Shown here in pieces: positions 10,331 through 23,304 of a stretch of DNA of 64,000 nt. The notes below the pieces were generated by a model. That model saw only the letters and a list, made by a program, of their open reading frames with translations. It was not told where the DNA came from and did no database searches. The stretch lies in contig OX419762.1 of the NCBI GenBank assembly GCA_948567375.1, positions 6,826,001-6,890,000 on the forward strand, written 5' to 3'. Numbering within the stretch: position 1 is the stretch's first letter; every line of letters begins with the position of its first letter. The translations under genes and the position numbers were made by a program. The stretch is from Lunularia cruciata (Eukaryota > Streptophyta > Marchantiopsida > Lunulariales > Lunulariaceae).

Positions 10331-11930
10331 TCTTTCAAGTTGAATAGTTACTTTGATCATATATTTGGTGAATTGCACATTGAGGGTCACCAATTGAATC
10401 TTGGCCTTCCCCATTTCACCTCCTCATCTCTAGCCATCAACTACTCTTTGTACCTGTCACTATTTACCTTTGGCCTCAAGCCAAAGGGCTGTCAATTTAC
10501 CTTGCACCTTCCAAATGTCTTCTTTGTATTGACTTTGGTCAATACAAAGATGTTTGTTGTAAAATGATGTATTTTGGCACTTAAGTTTGTAACATTCCTA
10601 CATAAGAGTGTTTCACCTTCCTTTCCTCCTCCCAATACAAGTTCATGTATGCTCTATCTCCTTCTTCCATTTTCCTCCTTCACACTTTGAGTGTAGATGA
10701 TCTTGTGTAGCCTTCAGATAAGTGAGGGGATAGTCAACCACATCTTCTTGATATTGCAACAAAAGAAGCTACATCATCTATAATGTTCTTCCCACCAAGT
10801 GGATTATGAAATTCATTCCTTCCATGACTTTCAAGATTTTTAAAATACCTCTTATCCTACTTTGGCTTGCATTGCACTTGGAGGATATTCACCTTCTTCT
10901 TCCACTTCTACAACCTCTTCTTCTTCTTAACAGGATTTTTTGGCTTCTTGTTGTCCTTCACTACAAAGTTCTTGTTCTTGTCTTTCTTTGGTCCCCACTT
11001 GCTCTTCTTCAAGTACATTGGCTTCTTGGTTGGAGCTTGGAGTTACTTCAGGTTGATCCAAGGTTTCTCCTTAGTCTTCATTATACTCCTAATCTAGAGT
11101 AGAGTGAAGATTGGGCATCAAAGAAAATTGGGCATCTTAGTATTTCTCCTTTCTCTTAGATCTAGATGTTGACCCCTAAAAGGTGAAAGATCCTTCCTCT
11201 TCCTCTTGGTATTTTTCTTTTGAGGCTTCTTCTTCTTTTGCTTCCAAAGTTACATCTATAATCTAAGGATTTCTCCTTGTTCTCTTTGTTGGTGTTTGAG
11301 ACTTGGCTAAAGGCATCCTCTTCTTCTTCTTACTTGTGATGGCTCTTCTTCCACCAATAAAAATTTTCCAATTGATGTATACTTTGCATTTATCTGTCTG
11401 TACTCCTTGATTAGCAACTTCCTTTCAAGTTGCAAGGCAAAGTACTCCATTGGATGATAGTGACTTGGGAACTACTTGCGCCCCTCCTTTGTTAGTAGAT
11501 TCAGCCTCATGTAGAAAAGTATTGCAAAGTGGGCCAAGTAAGTTTCTCCACCATCTTCTTCAAACTCCCTATCCAAACTCCTCACTTGGAATTAATACTT
11601 ATTTGCCCAATTGGCATGCTCTCCTTTGTACATGTACTCAAAGATGGCAACTTTGTTGTTGGTGAGGTACGTTGTTCTCTTTGGCTTGAATAGCTTCATA
11701 ATTTCCTCCATCATTGCTCTTTGGTTTGGGTCTTTGTAACTACACACCCTCTATTCATTATTATTGGACCTCTTGTTGATGAAAGATGCCTCAATACGGA
11801 TCTCCACTGCTTTGTCTCCGGGCCCTAACTTTATTTCCCATGTCATCACCTTGTTGGTCTTGCATCTACACCCAAAACTATTCCAATTCTCTTTGAATTA
11901 ATTGTAGAAGTTTCTTCTTAGATCCCTATC
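10331..11930 (-). pseudogene. Coiled-coil LTR-element protein, family copy 1
   Basis: I do not recognise this family. On the - strand, long frames joined by a few indels read, N to C: a globular part at about 11915-11345 (CRCKTNKVMTWEIKLGPGD, YKDPNQRAMMEEIMKLFK, HFAILFYMRLNLLTKEG); a polar linker at about 11316-10860 (MPLAKSQTPTKRTRRNP, then Glu/Lys/Gln-rich); then a helical region at about 10860-10331 containing LLLQYQEDVVDY and EDIWKVQGKL. Nearly all stops are TAG or TAA where Gln fits. The globular motif H/P-F-x-h-x-h-Y-x-x-h-N-L-L recurs in copies at 17.7 kb and 57.2 kb, so a shared ancestor is likely. It sits beside the TGTAAT-type LTR pieces. A Gag-like role is my inference. Confidence 0.6.
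10522..10549. repeat. 12-bp perfect inverted repeat
   Basis: CTTTGTATTGAC and its reverse complement are separated by TTTG. It falls inside the coiled-coil region of copy 1 and may be a chance insertion footprint. Confidence 0.85.
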
Positions 11931-11952
11931 ATTCTCTCCATCCTCTCCTTCA

Positions 11953-12199
11953 TTTCATAGATGATTCCAAAGTCACTCAACTCCCAGATCCAAAGGAAGA
12001 AAGAAAGGTGCTTGCTCTAAATGACCTCACTCCTATAATAAATTGCCCATTTATTGATTGTGCTATAAGAATGGCTTTGGGAATCTTTCTCATGGATTTT
12101 AGACAAACACCATATGTCTTAAAAAGGTGGTATGGGTACAAAGGCAAAGGCGGTGCAACTAAAAAGATAGTAGAAAACTACAAAGGCATGCTATGATTG
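11953..12199 (+). pseudogene. Open coding fragment of unknown family
   Basis: The + frame is open from about 11953 to the stop at 12196. It reads DDSKVTQLPDPKEERKVLAL, then TPIINCPFIDCAIRMALGIF and KRWYGYKGKGGATKKIVENY. There is no start codon in a convincing context before residue 17, and no known domain. It begins where the - strand coiled-coil frame fades, so it may be an inverted piece of the same element. Its balanced composition and the absence of stops over 80 codons suggest a coding origin. Confidence 0.35.
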
Positions 12200-13619
12200 G
12201 AAATCTTTGAGCTCACTTGGACTTGAGACTGAAATCAATTTGCAAAAAGAAGAATAGATCAATAGGCACTTTTTTTTTATAGCCAAATTTCTACATTTAT
12301 TATTCTTTAATGGCCAAATAATCAATGAGCCTTTGCTCTCCACACCTGCAAGCTCCTCCCTAAATGCAAATATATTTGGTCATTCTTTAACCAAGTGTAG
12401 ATATATTCAAATTGATGTATGATCTTTGGGTCCAAAGACCAATGTACTTGTGTTATTTGCTCCCAACCATCCCTTTAGTCTTGACTCTATCATTCTTCCT
12501 TCTGAGTCTCTTCAACTTTGTACTTGTTCCCTTTGTACTATTACATGTACACATACAACCCCAAAGGGAACTCATCTAAGAATTTTTCCTTCCTAAACAA
12601 TAAATTATTCTGCCATATCTTTATGAACAAGAGTGAAATAAACAAAAATAAAAAAATTTGAAAAAATGTGGCACCACAATATAGAGATCCACAAACACAC
12701 TAGTTTAATGCTTTCTTGATCACAATTTGGTCAAACAAGCATACCTCATTGCTTGTAAATATTTAAACCATGCATAAAAAATTATACAAATATACAAATG
12801 CATGCTTGAAGGGTGGAGAATTTTGTATGCAACACTCATGTGCATGTTTAGTTCTCTAAATGAATTTTTAAAATATAGGTTCTCATGTCTTGGGTTGCTA
12901 TTGTGTTTTAATAGGAAATTTTGCTAATGTCTTTCAAACAAGCATGGTCAGCTTAACAGTCTTAATAGTGAAGTCATCAATGTTGGTTACTAAAAGAACC
13001 ATCAAGATTCATAATTGATCGTTTATTACACTAATTGAAAAAGAGTAAAAAATTAGGAGTAATTAAAAATGGAAATATGCATCTACACAATCATTTTGCA
13101 TATGCACTTAGAATTACACAATAAAAATTACTCATATTTTGAATTTTATTCATAATGAAACAACTTAATTCAAGAGACCCATATAGAGTATAAATATAGT
13201 ATGGTAAAAATTTATTTGACTGACTCAACCAAGAGTACAAAATTAGGAGTTATTAATGCTATAACTTCATATAACATTACTAAAGTAATTTTAGCAACTT
13301 TTATTTACCCTCTCTACTGCTTGATCTCTTGTTATGGTTTGTCCATCGTGGGAAGGGATGCTTATAAAGGATAAGCTGCAATGGTAGTGTCACTCGCAAT
13401 AATCAAATTTGCTATGTATTCATATCATCCTTGGTGAGCAAGCTATCAAAGCTACTAACAAGTCTTTCTCCATAGAAATGCGTGAAGAACTCTAAGATGG
13501 TTTTTTTTTTTCTTTTTGGCTTGCATAGTTGGATTCAAGATTTTTACACTTTAGTTGTTATTTACTTTGCTTTATATCTTAAGTTTTTCCTTAGCTAAAT
13601 TACCTTAGTATGCATTTTT
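12200..13619. other. AT-rich intergenic sequence, no gene
   Basis: There is no frame of note, no LTR pair and no repeat I can define. There are scattered homopolymer runs (T8 near 12270, T10 near 13500). Confidence 0.6.
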
Positions 13620-13795
13620 GCGAGGTGTTGTGTTTCCGCGTAGAATAAGCAGTGTTGGGGCGAAGACTACGGCCTAAAGGGTTCGGGTCGAGCGCTACGT
13701 TCCTGTCCCGTGGGTCTCCGTCCAACCCCCCAACATCACTTCTCCCGCTACCCGCGCACTCCGTGCCTATGCGTCCGAAGGAGACTTTCTTTGGC
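13620..13795. other. GC-rich, CpG-rich island within AT-rich DNA
   Basis: Base composition changes abruptly. The stretch is full of CG dinucleotides (GCGAAGACTACGG, GGTTCGGGTCGAGCGC, CCCGCTACCCGCGC) while both sides are AT-rich and CpG-poor. The + frame 13652-13855 (67 codons) and the - frame 14047-13748 both cross it and neither resembles a known protein. It may be a recent insertion or a piece of an LTR. Origin unknown. Confidence 0.6.
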
Positions 13796-14049
13796 TTCTT
13801 TCAAACACCGAATCTTCTTATCTTCATAGATTCCACTACCACTTGCTTTGGTTAGAAGGTCATAAATTCCTTTTATTTCAAGTTTACCAAGAAACCTAGC
13901 AAGCATTTTAAGAAATTCAAGTTTAGTTTTGGCAATTTGGATTTCTCTTTTTATCCCTCTTGTGCGCATTCTTGCAAATAAACAGAATTTAGAATTGCTC
14001 TCAAATAATTGAGTAATCAAACAAACAATAAAAATCCAAGCTATCAACT

Positions 14050-15250
14050 ATTAACACCGCAATTTATAGTCTCCAAAACCTAAAACCTCCTTACATAATC
14101 TCTTGATTCTAGGTAAAAAGAGTAGAAAAAGGTAAAAATCTCTAGGTATTTATTTTGTAAAGTCTTGTCCAATTTCCTAGTAAATTGCATAGCACATCCA
14201 CTATATTGGCACTCACCTCAAATTGCAATCCCGACAAGTAACTTTCCAATTGCAAGCAAGATTCATTATCAATAAGTTTCCATACTGAGAACATCGAGGA
14301 TGTTGTCGACTTTATCGTTAATATTTTTTACCATGTCAGTAACATTATTGATATTTTGCAAATATCAATATGATTTGCTACTATATTAGTTACCTTTATT
14401 CATTATTTGTTTCATTTGTATGTAAGCTATACATTTCATATGTGAAGGTGATTATAGTCATAATCTAATACAATCAAGAAACCTCTTTATTTTTCTACGT
14501 TTATCTACTACCAATTGAACATTAAATAGAGTAACATAGAATATTTATATTAGATTATATCTTATTAGAAAAGCTAATACAACCATAGTATACATTAATA
14601 TTTATAAATATTTATCTTGAAAAGCTAAATAATTATCTTTTTTATGATAGAGATGTGTGTGATGACAAATTACAGCATATATTTTTCAAAAATATTTCGT
14701 ATATAATTTCATAAAATAATAATTTTTATTCATATAAATATATTCAGCTAAAAAATTATATTTTTATATTATGAATATCTCATGCACATAAATTTAAGAA
14801 ATCTTATTTTGCCTTTGATGAGTATAACATCATATATCATAAAATTATTTCTTCCTCATGAGAAAAGGACAAAAATTTACCAAATCATAAGACATAGTTT
14901 TTTGAAACTTTTGCATAGTTATCCTTGATAATTTTAGTAATTGGAGATTTAGATTATTAAATTTTACTAAATAAAGATATAACTGATTAGTAATTTGATA
15001 TTTTTATTTTATATAAATATAGATTCATACCATAAATATACCAATAGAAAGAGTTAAATAGAACTAGTATTAGCCCAATGCATGATGCACATTGTCTTTG
15101 TCTCTAGATATAGTTTAGTCCAAGATCCCCATCCATTGTTCCCAAGAACACTTCCATCGCCCATTCCGTAAGTACCTATCCTAGTAGTAGACGACAATCA
15201 CTTCTTCAAGGTAACTAAGATTATAGAATAACTTTGCTATTTATTTAATA
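14050..15250. other. Very AT-rich block, no gene
   Basis: Long A/T stretches, few CpG, stops in all frames. Near 15050-15215 it carries a segment (CTAGTATTAGCCCAATGCAT; ACGACAATCACTTCTTCAAGG) that recurs in reverse orientation at about 35900-36150. Confidence 0.6.
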
Positions 15251-15350
15251 GAGAAAAAAGCGACCACATAGAGAACACGAAGGATGGGAAGACCCCATCA
15301 AGCCGTAAAAGGGAGAGACAAAAAAGGTAATATGGGACTAGGCCCCAATT
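15251..15350 (+). repeat. Two-hairpin dispersed repeat, copy A
   Basis: Matches the best copy at 34999-35106: GAGAAAAAAGCGACC, GAAGGATGGGAAGACCCCAT, CAAGCC, GGGAGAGACAAAAAAGGTAA, and a degraded second hairpin (GGGACTAGGCCCC). The first hairpin (GATGGG/CCCATC) is intact. Confidence 0.8.
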
Positions 15351-16324
15351 TATTTAACGAGAGAAGGTATTTTCAATTTACCTTCATTAAGCTCCAATTT
15401 CTTACATACGTGCTTTCATTTGATTATATTTTTTATATACATATATATAAGGAATAATTACTTTTAATTATATATTGATAAATCTATTCTTTAGTTGTGT
15501 GACCCATAAGTTGTAAATATAAATAACTATAAATTATAAGTAAAACTAAAATCCAATCTTGACTATCTTGATCATGCACTTTGAATCAAAAAATGGATCA
15601 TATTTATCAAAATTTGACTTGCATTTTCAAGTTTTCTAAACACTACATTATAAAATAAAAAAATCCTCTAAATCTATAATAATTCTTATTTAAATTTTTA
15701 ACTTAAGAGAAACTAATTTTTAGTTTAATATAAAATTTAAAAACCTTTATTTTATGTCAATTATTTATATAAAAATTATAAATAATTATTATGGATAATT
15801 TTATTAAATGATAGATGATTATTCAATAAAATTTTACCAAAGAGTCAAGCTAGCATATGAGCTCTTAATTAATCTATCTTAAAATTTTATATAATTTATT
15901 TTATGTGGTATTGCAAAGAGAATTAGTATCTAGTATTCATTTAAACAAATATTTGTATTCTTAAAAGTTTTTATTCATATTTCTAGCTTGATATTGATAT
16001 CTTTTAGTAATTTATAACATTCTTGGTCATTAATCATAACTATGTGTTTATAACATTGTTCATTAGATTAAATACAACTGAAATTTGGTAAGATAAATTA
16101 TGACTTAATATTTGTTAGAAACTATTGTAAGTCATAATTTATGTAAGATTCATGATTGTTATAAATCTATATAATAATATATATGTTTCAATAGATCTGC
16201 AAAAATCATAATACACAATAGTTTATTTATACCATGGACCATAAACACTTAATATATATGGATATCCAAAAGATGTAGAAGGTGCAGATAAATAATGTGA
16301 TAAGAGCATTGTCATGACCTACTT
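15351..16324. other. AT-rich block, no gene
   Basis: Continuation of the AT-rich sequence, with stops in every frame and no repeat boundary that I can define. Confidence 0.6.
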
Positions 16325-16487
16325 CCTCTTTGATCACAATTTTCTTTGTTTTCAATTCTTATTTTTTGTGAACACTAGGATTAAGATGTCAAAGAGTGTT
16401 GTGTGCACCTCTTTGATCCCCATTTTCTTTGTTTTCAATTGTGATTTTTTATAAACACTAGGGTTAAGATGTCAAAGAGTATTATAC
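16325..16487 (+). repeat. 83-bp tandem duplication
   Basis: Two units start at 16325 and 16408. Both contain CCTCTTTGATC, TTTTCTTTGTTTTCAATT, AACACTAGG and TTAAGATGTCAAAGAGT. They differ by scattered substitutions. Confidence 0.85.
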
Positions 16488-17309
16488 GCAAGGAATAACA
16501 ATTTAGTTGGATCATACCTCTATAGTGTTGGATAATTGGGTCCTTCAACAAAATTCAATGAGCTTATGAGATCAAGGAATGAGAATGACAACCAACTTAT
16601 TCATAGATGGATCCATTTCATTTTTGTACCCCGTCACCTATGAGCATGGCTACCAAACAAAACAAACCACTCCACAATAAGAAAGCCATGATTTCATGAA
16701 ATTTTGTAGAACAATAGAAGATGTGACAAATTTTTTACCACAAAAAGTGTTGTTGATTTTTGCCACCATTTCAAAATCATGCAAAAAGATGTGCACACCA
16801 CTAAAAAACAATTTGTGACCATTTCATGATCAAGCTCACGCGTGTGACAATTGATTGTGAATCTTCACCAATTGTAGCAATGGATGAAGGACACATCACT
16901 CCTTATCAAGACAATAAAATGACCAACCCTACCTGATGAGTCAAATCTTTTTGTTGTTTTCACTTTTCATTTTTCATCATCTCTTTGTGATTGTCAATCC
17001 TTATGACTTTGCATGAAGATTTAGCATCTCTGATTGTGAAACTTTGACTATGTCTATCAAGAACTACACAAGGAGAAATATATAAGTGTGGCTATGAGTG
17101 ATATTGTCAAGCAAGGATTCAAATACTCAGCCATGATATGACCTACCTTTGAGAGGGAAATTGAGTTGAAATAGAGAGAATCGATATAAATTAAGCAAAC
17201 CCCTTAAAATTTCTAAGTAGGGCCTGTATTGTTGGACAGATTACATCAAGAAGAGGAAAATGGACTTCTTGTTGTGGGATTGAGGCCTTGTTGATGTTGC
17301 CCATTGCAA
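16488..17309. other. No supported gene
   Basis: Degenerate sequence ahead of coiled-coil family copy 2; short frames only. It may be the decayed 5' part of that element, but I see no LTR. Confidence 0.4.
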
Positions 17310-19460
17310 AAAATTTCCGAGTGGGAAATTCTTGCAAGGTTGCCTCATGATGTGGATAGAGGACTAGTGGCAATAGGTGTCGGGTGTAGATTACTTGCCA
17401 TTTGGGGAAATTTTATTATAGATATGACACATGGTCCTTCCAAAAAAAAGTTGAAAGAATGAATAGATGACTCGTTTGTTAGAAGAAGTCTATAAAATGG
17501 GTACAAAATTGAGGATATGAAGGACCTTGCTCGTCGGACTATCACCAAAACCATAATGAGATTGTTTCATTTGAAACAAATATACTACATTAACCCAAAA
17601 TCATGCCATCTCCATCTAGCTCTTACAAAAGCAAAAATTGGTGAGTTGGGCCAAGATGTTTTGTGAGCAGATCATTGAGCTGCATGAAGACATGACCAAT
17701 GATTTTGCCACCATGATTGCCTCATTCATTGTACATTTTTACATTAGCATGAACCTTTTGATATATGAAGAGAAGGATAAGTTCTCAACTCACCTACAAC
17801 ATTTGGCTTACTTCAACAAAGACCCTGACTTACCCAAAGAAATTACAAAGTATCATGATATTAATGAAGAGTATGCCCAAACAAGGAAGTTTGTACAAGT
17901 GATTGAAACCTACAACAAGATTAGAATTTGTAGGAAGACCCCTATTGCCCGTGCCAAGCTGCAAGCCTCCAAGAAATGAAAAAGACACCAAGAGGTGAAA
18001 TCTTCATCAATGGAGAGTGGGAGTAAGACTAAGACATATAAGTTTTCTTGTGAGCAAGTTCCACCTTAGGAACAAGAGATGGTGGATGAAAAAGCAACAA
18101 TAGCAAACTAGAATGTGAAGTCTTGGAGCAAGAATTTTGTGACACGGATTTTGTCACCTGAGGCAAATAAAGAAGGTGAGTTACCAAACAACAAAGCCCA
18201 ATTATCTCCCCCACTTGTTGTAGAGGAAGGAAATTTGACTTATAAGGAGAAGGTGCTAACCAAAAAAAAAATCACCCCTACCACGGCTCTAGTCCACAAA
18301 TTGGTTCCTAACAATGAAGAAATCTTGCATTACAAGACAAAAGTTCATACAAATAGAATTTGCACGGTGGTCAATTCCATCAAGGAGACTAACAATGTAG
18401 AAGCGGGGATGTCTTACAAAAACCAGCATGGCATTCCTTAGTGTCCTTGGTGTGGGAAGAACAAATTGAGAAGAATGACACCATTGCCAATGAGAAATCC
18501 CCACCCAATGACAATGTTGTTGGCATGGCCAAGGAACCAACTCTTAATCACTAACCATTAAAGAAGGTCATCTTGAGTCAAGACACTGATCCTACGTTGA
18601 AAAATGAGGAACCAATGAAAACACCTAAAACAAAGAAGGCCCTACATAAATATTTGAGCCATGACAAAAATTCTTTGCCTTGGTTAATGGAAGCCTATAC
18701 GGTTCATACCATGACACAAGCAAGAGAAGCATTGGAAGAGATTCTACTATAGTACCAAAAGTTGGATCCAACAATGAAAGAACCAATTGCTCTCATATGC
18801 CACTTGCACCAACTTATTCAATCCAAGACAAACAAGAAGGACAAAGAAAGTGAGGAGAATCTAGAGAAGTTCTAGGAGAAGGAAGTCAAATGGAAAGAGA
18901 AGTACAAAACTCTAATCCAAGGATTGAAGGAGGTTGACAATTATAATTTACAATTCTTCTACCAATAGAATCAACACAAAGAGGAGATCTGGAACTAGGA
19001 TGATGAACTTGCAACCCTACAAAATGAGGTAGAAATGGCTTATGCCAATATGAAGGCAATGGAGACCAGATATGATAATTTGAAAAAGTTGACTGACCTT
19101 TGTATCTCCAAATTGTCCACCAACTTGAAATGACAATAAAAGAAGGCACTAGAACAAGAAAAGAGGATTTCTAAGGAGATGACAGATGAACTCAATGCCA
19201 AATGCACAAGTATGGAAACCAAATGAGCGGGGTTGCTCACAAATATTGGGCATAAAACTACTCAACTACTTAGCTATTTAGAGCACATGGACAACAAAAC
19301 CTCCCAATGTATGAAGGCAAAGGATTTGCACACTCAATTTTATGTGTTGGAGATCAAAACTTACACAAATGAGCAATTGAGGACATTGTATACTAAATTC
19401 AGGGCCACACTAATGCCAAGTTTGAGGAGGCTCAAAATGGCTTTAAATGAAGTGTAGATG
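17310..19460 (+). pseudogene. Coiled-coil LTR-element protein, family copy 2
   Basis: This is the best-preserved copy. After a shifted N-terminal part (LARLPHDVDRGLVAIGVGCR, KTIMRLFHLKQIYYINPK) the frame from 17638 reads VSWAKMFCEQIIELHEDM and ASFIVHFYISMNLL (17719-17760), aligning with copies 1 and 4. Then come a Lys/Glu/Ser/Pro linker (17980-18430), a CPWCGKN pair of cysteines near 18440, and from about 18490 to 19457 one frame of some 320 codons that is almost all coiled coil (LEEILL*YQKLDPTMKEP, EKEVKWKEKYKTLIQGLKEV, ETRYDNLKKLTDLCISKL). In-frame stops are TAG, TAA or TGA, mostly in place of Gln. No RT or integrase adjoins it. Family unknown; Gag-like by position in copy 4. Confidence 0.65.
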
Positions 19461-20865
19461 GATACAGAAAGGAGCTCATGGACCTTGTCCAAATATGCAA
19501 AGGAGCTAAGAGTTTGTCCCAAGTACTACCCACTCCTCCCACCAAGGAATAACAAATAGAGCATCATCTTACAAAAACAACAATGATTGATTTTGTTCTC
19601 AAATGCTAGGGTGTTGTTTCATATATATTTTTGATTTTTTTTGGAGACTTAGGAATTTTGTGGATGTACATAATTTGTGCATAAATACATGGATTTATAT
19701 GGTTGGGACTCATAATTGGCATGCAAAATGCCAAAAAATTTAGTTTAGTTAGTTTGTTAGAGGTAGATGACAATTGGCTAAGGTGATTACATTCCATGGC
19801 TACCTAACTTTAGGTTTAGGATTAGAAGATAAGATGTGATCAACATTGTGTGGCTTATATGTAATTAGGAAATTTGCATCCATTGTTGCCATTAGATCTT
19901 TTTGTGTCTAAGTAGGAAATGTATAAAATGCTTAGGATCTTTGTCGGGTCCATTTGGTGCATCCTTCTTTTGCAATAAATACAAATTTTATACCATCAAG
20001 ACTCATGAGTCGGTGTATGTGTATTAGTCCGCCATGCTCAACAAATGTAGGAGTGATGAATCCTAAGGTTTGAGCCAAAGCACTAGAGTGTGAGGTAGCA
20101 TTTGTGTAAAACTAGAATGTATCACTCTAAGAACTCTACTAGAGTCAAGAAAAATATAGGAATAGGCTTGCAAAAGGCTATTCTTGTACTCCTACTATTA
20201 AGCTTACAAAAGCAAGCTTAATATCTCATCAAGTAACACTCCTATGTACCATTGAGTAGCAAATCATTTTAGATTTCCATAGCATTGCGCTTTCTAGAAG
20301 AGGTAGAATGTTGTGTTACTATCATAGTTGTCAAGGTAGTGGAACTTTTGACATCTCTTACTTTGGTTTAGTTTGAAAAAATATGAGACACCATTTGTGA
20401 AAGTTTATCTTGTATAACCCATGGCAAGAGTAACTTACAAATTGTGGTTCCTATGAACAATACTATGGTAGTCTGAGGCCTAGATGGTCAATATTGGAAA
20501 CAAGGGCTTCTAGAACAAAGTGACATTTGTTATGAATGAACCACCTCTCCCCACTTGTTTTAGGAATCCTCTAGATTTGATCCTTAGTACACAAGAGAAT
20601 AGATTGCTTAGAGTTTCATAGTGTCCTTACTTTTGGTGATATTACCCTCTTTTCGGAATGATGTTGCCCAAGAAGTTAAACCAAAAAAAACTTATTGTCC
20701 CCATTTGTCTTTTCTTTAGTCAATTCCAACTTGTATCCTGAAGAGAACAACCCGTTCTTACCTATTACACCACAAGTATGTTGATATTGAGTCACCACAT
20801 CCACCATATAAATTAGTTGCTGAAAAGATATATGAGAGAGAAAAGAAACTACATTTCCAAAAGAT
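19461..20865. other. No supported gene
   Basis: Unique-looking degenerate sequence with frames under 65 codons. There are no LTR-type ends. It may hold the 3' remainder of the copy 2 element. Confidence 0.45.
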
Positions 20866-20950
20866 ATTGGGCTTAGCACCATTTTACTTCCTATTTGTTG
20901 TCCTTGTATTGCTTGATGTGACCTTCCCATCCTTCTTGTATCCTTTGCAA
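20866..20950 (-). repeat. Two-hairpin dispersed repeat, copy B
   Basis: On the - strand: CAAGAAGGATGGGAAGGTCA, CATCAAGC, a GACAA block and GGTGCTAAGCCC. Diverged from the best copy, but collinear with it across about 80 bp. Confidence 0.65.
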
Positions 20951-22380
20951 TCAGCTCTTGATATCCAAAAGATATTGAAAATGCATGTAAATGAGGAAGA
21001 TAAATTTACCAGATAAAGTAAGCACTAAATATTTATCACGGATAAAGATAAGAGACAAATTGACCATTCAAAATTCCTCATAAGGATTCATCTTATATCA
21101 CATTTTATAATTTTTTATCTACACTTTTCTAACTTTGGACAAAATTCTTCTATTTATTCTTAAGATTCAACAATTCAATTGATTTTTTAGCATATTTCAT
21201 ATCATATTTTAATTACTAGAAGAACATAGAATAGTTGAAAGTGTATAATATAAACTATTCAAATTACAAATGACACTCACTTTATTAATAATAAAAACTA
21301 AAATTAATTTTTTTTCAAACAAAAAAAAGTAAATAAGCTTATTTGTTGAAATTTAATCAAGAGGGAATGTATAAAATATTAAAAATTTCTCAATCTCATT
21401 AGAAAATATTTACATTCAGAATTGGGAAATAATGATCAATATTCAAACTACCAACCTGCAATAATAAAAGAAGATAAATTGAATTATAAAATTTTAGGAG
21501 AATTTAATTCAAGAATTTATCATATCAATATTAGAATATAATATATATAATGCATCTCATAAAGCTAACCTAACACTAAATTGATTGATTCCATATAATT
21601 TCTTATGGATTTTTCCTTAGAAGAACAAGATCAAGTAAATAATAAGATATAACATCATTTGTAAAATGTTATAAGGTATCTCCTCACACACCATATAACA
21701 TAAGAGAAAAATATATCACTTTATGATTTGACTAAAAATTTCATAACTAGCTAATTGAAACCTCCTAACCTACAAGTATCATTGTATACATAGTAAAATG
21801 AGATGTTGCAAAAATAATTTAGAAACAATTATTCTTCACCAAGGATGTATAGAGTATTCATTTTAATATAATGAGATAATAAGAAGCCACATTAAGGTGA
21901 GGAGTTGCAGACATTCTATTGAGATCCACATAGATCTTATTGTTTGTTAATATATTGGTCAAGCATCTTTCTTTCTTCTTAATAAATAAAGTTTCTTGGA
22001 TTTTAATTTTTTCTACCTCTTTCTTATAATTTAAGTGAAATAAAATTATAATTGCCAGAAATTAGCTAGATACATTTTGATGATTTAAATTTTTAAAAAT
22101 AAAAGATGGGTTTAGCAAAAATATAAGATTACTTTTTATGAAATCACCACTCATATGGATTGATATAAATGAGTAGATTGAAATTAATTATTTTTATTTA
22201 ATATTAATAATTAGAGGAATAGAAGAGTAATTCCATCATGAAATTTGATCATTCAATATGGTGATTTCTCTAAGAATCTACTATTTAAGCATAATGATGT
22301 AAAATCATCCAAATTGTCCTTAACTCACCTCATTTACCTAGAGATTTAAAAATAAAAATAAGCATGTAATGACTCAACTC
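20951..22380. other. Very AT-rich block, no gene
   Basis: Dense A/T with stops in all frames. It lies upstream of repeat copy B in that repeat's own orientation, as AT-rich DNA also does for copies A and C. Confidence 0.6.
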
Positions 22381-23304
22381 AGTCGAATGATGGTACAATG
22401 GTAATAACTGGTTCTTCCCACACGGATACAAGTTAGAAATGACTAGAAAATGAAAGAAACATAACAATGGTCAAATGTTTATTGTTTCTTATTTAACCTT
22501 TTGGGCAAAATTATTCCAAGGATGGTAGTGTTACCCCATGTGCCGCACTACAGAAAGGGAAAAAAAATCACTTTCACTATAGATTCTTTTCAAATTATTT
22601 CTAAAGGTGATGGTTCATTTGTCACAAAGGTCACTTTGCTCCACAAATTGTTCTCCATTGAAGGTGCAATTGGCAGATGTTCATTAGTGCTTGATCTTTG
22701 TTAATACTCCCAACTTCATTAGCATTGCAACTATTATGATTACATTGATAGTTTTTAGCATCATGAGCATCGTGCAAACACAAATGGTAGTTCCTCCTTC
22801 TGAAGAAATTTCACCACTAAGGTCTTATCACTAAGGTCATATCACTCTGATGACTACAATCACCAAGAATACATATTACCTTTGCCAAAAGGCACAATTC
22901 TAGAGGAGTTGAGGATTGATCATGTTGCATATCTTTTTATTCCCTTGGTACTTCATGATGGTCTTGGTCTTCATTAGCCACTCTATGCATTGCTTTGATC
23001 ATTTAGTACCTTAGGGATCCAATATTCCAGAGAAGTATGAATGATTCTCTTCACTCAAGCACTCATGTTCCTAATTTAAGTTTTCTCACCACTACTCACC
23101 CAAGCAAGTAATCCATAACACAAAATGCATGCAACATATAGAAAAGATCATTGATACCTTTCAGTAACAATCTTTGTCTCTGAAAATCAATTTCCTAATT
23201 GAACAAATGAACCAGGTTAACATTGGCCAAAGCCCTTTATACAATTCCTACTCCTCTGCATAAGGAATTTAATGGCTAACTTAATTAATAATTACCTAGA
23301 TGGC
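22381..23304 (+). mobile_element. Repeat family X, left part
   Basis: The start (CTGGTTCTTCCCACACGGAT, AAGTTAGAAATGACTAG) matches 46856-46900 (GGTTGTTCTCACAAGGAT, GTTTAGAAATGGCTAG). A weaker match links 23070-23130 to 47415-47470 (TTTCTCACCACTA / GTTCCTCACCACTA). No protein domain is legible. The TGTAAT-family LTR element at 23305 interrupts it, and its His-rich end appears at 26380-26690. Confidence 0.5.

Noticed and set aside
10806..11102. 98-codon + strand hydrophobic ORF
   Set aside because: Antisense of the Glu/Lys-rich linker of coiled-coil copy 1. The Leu/Phe runs come from the complement of GAA/AAG codons.
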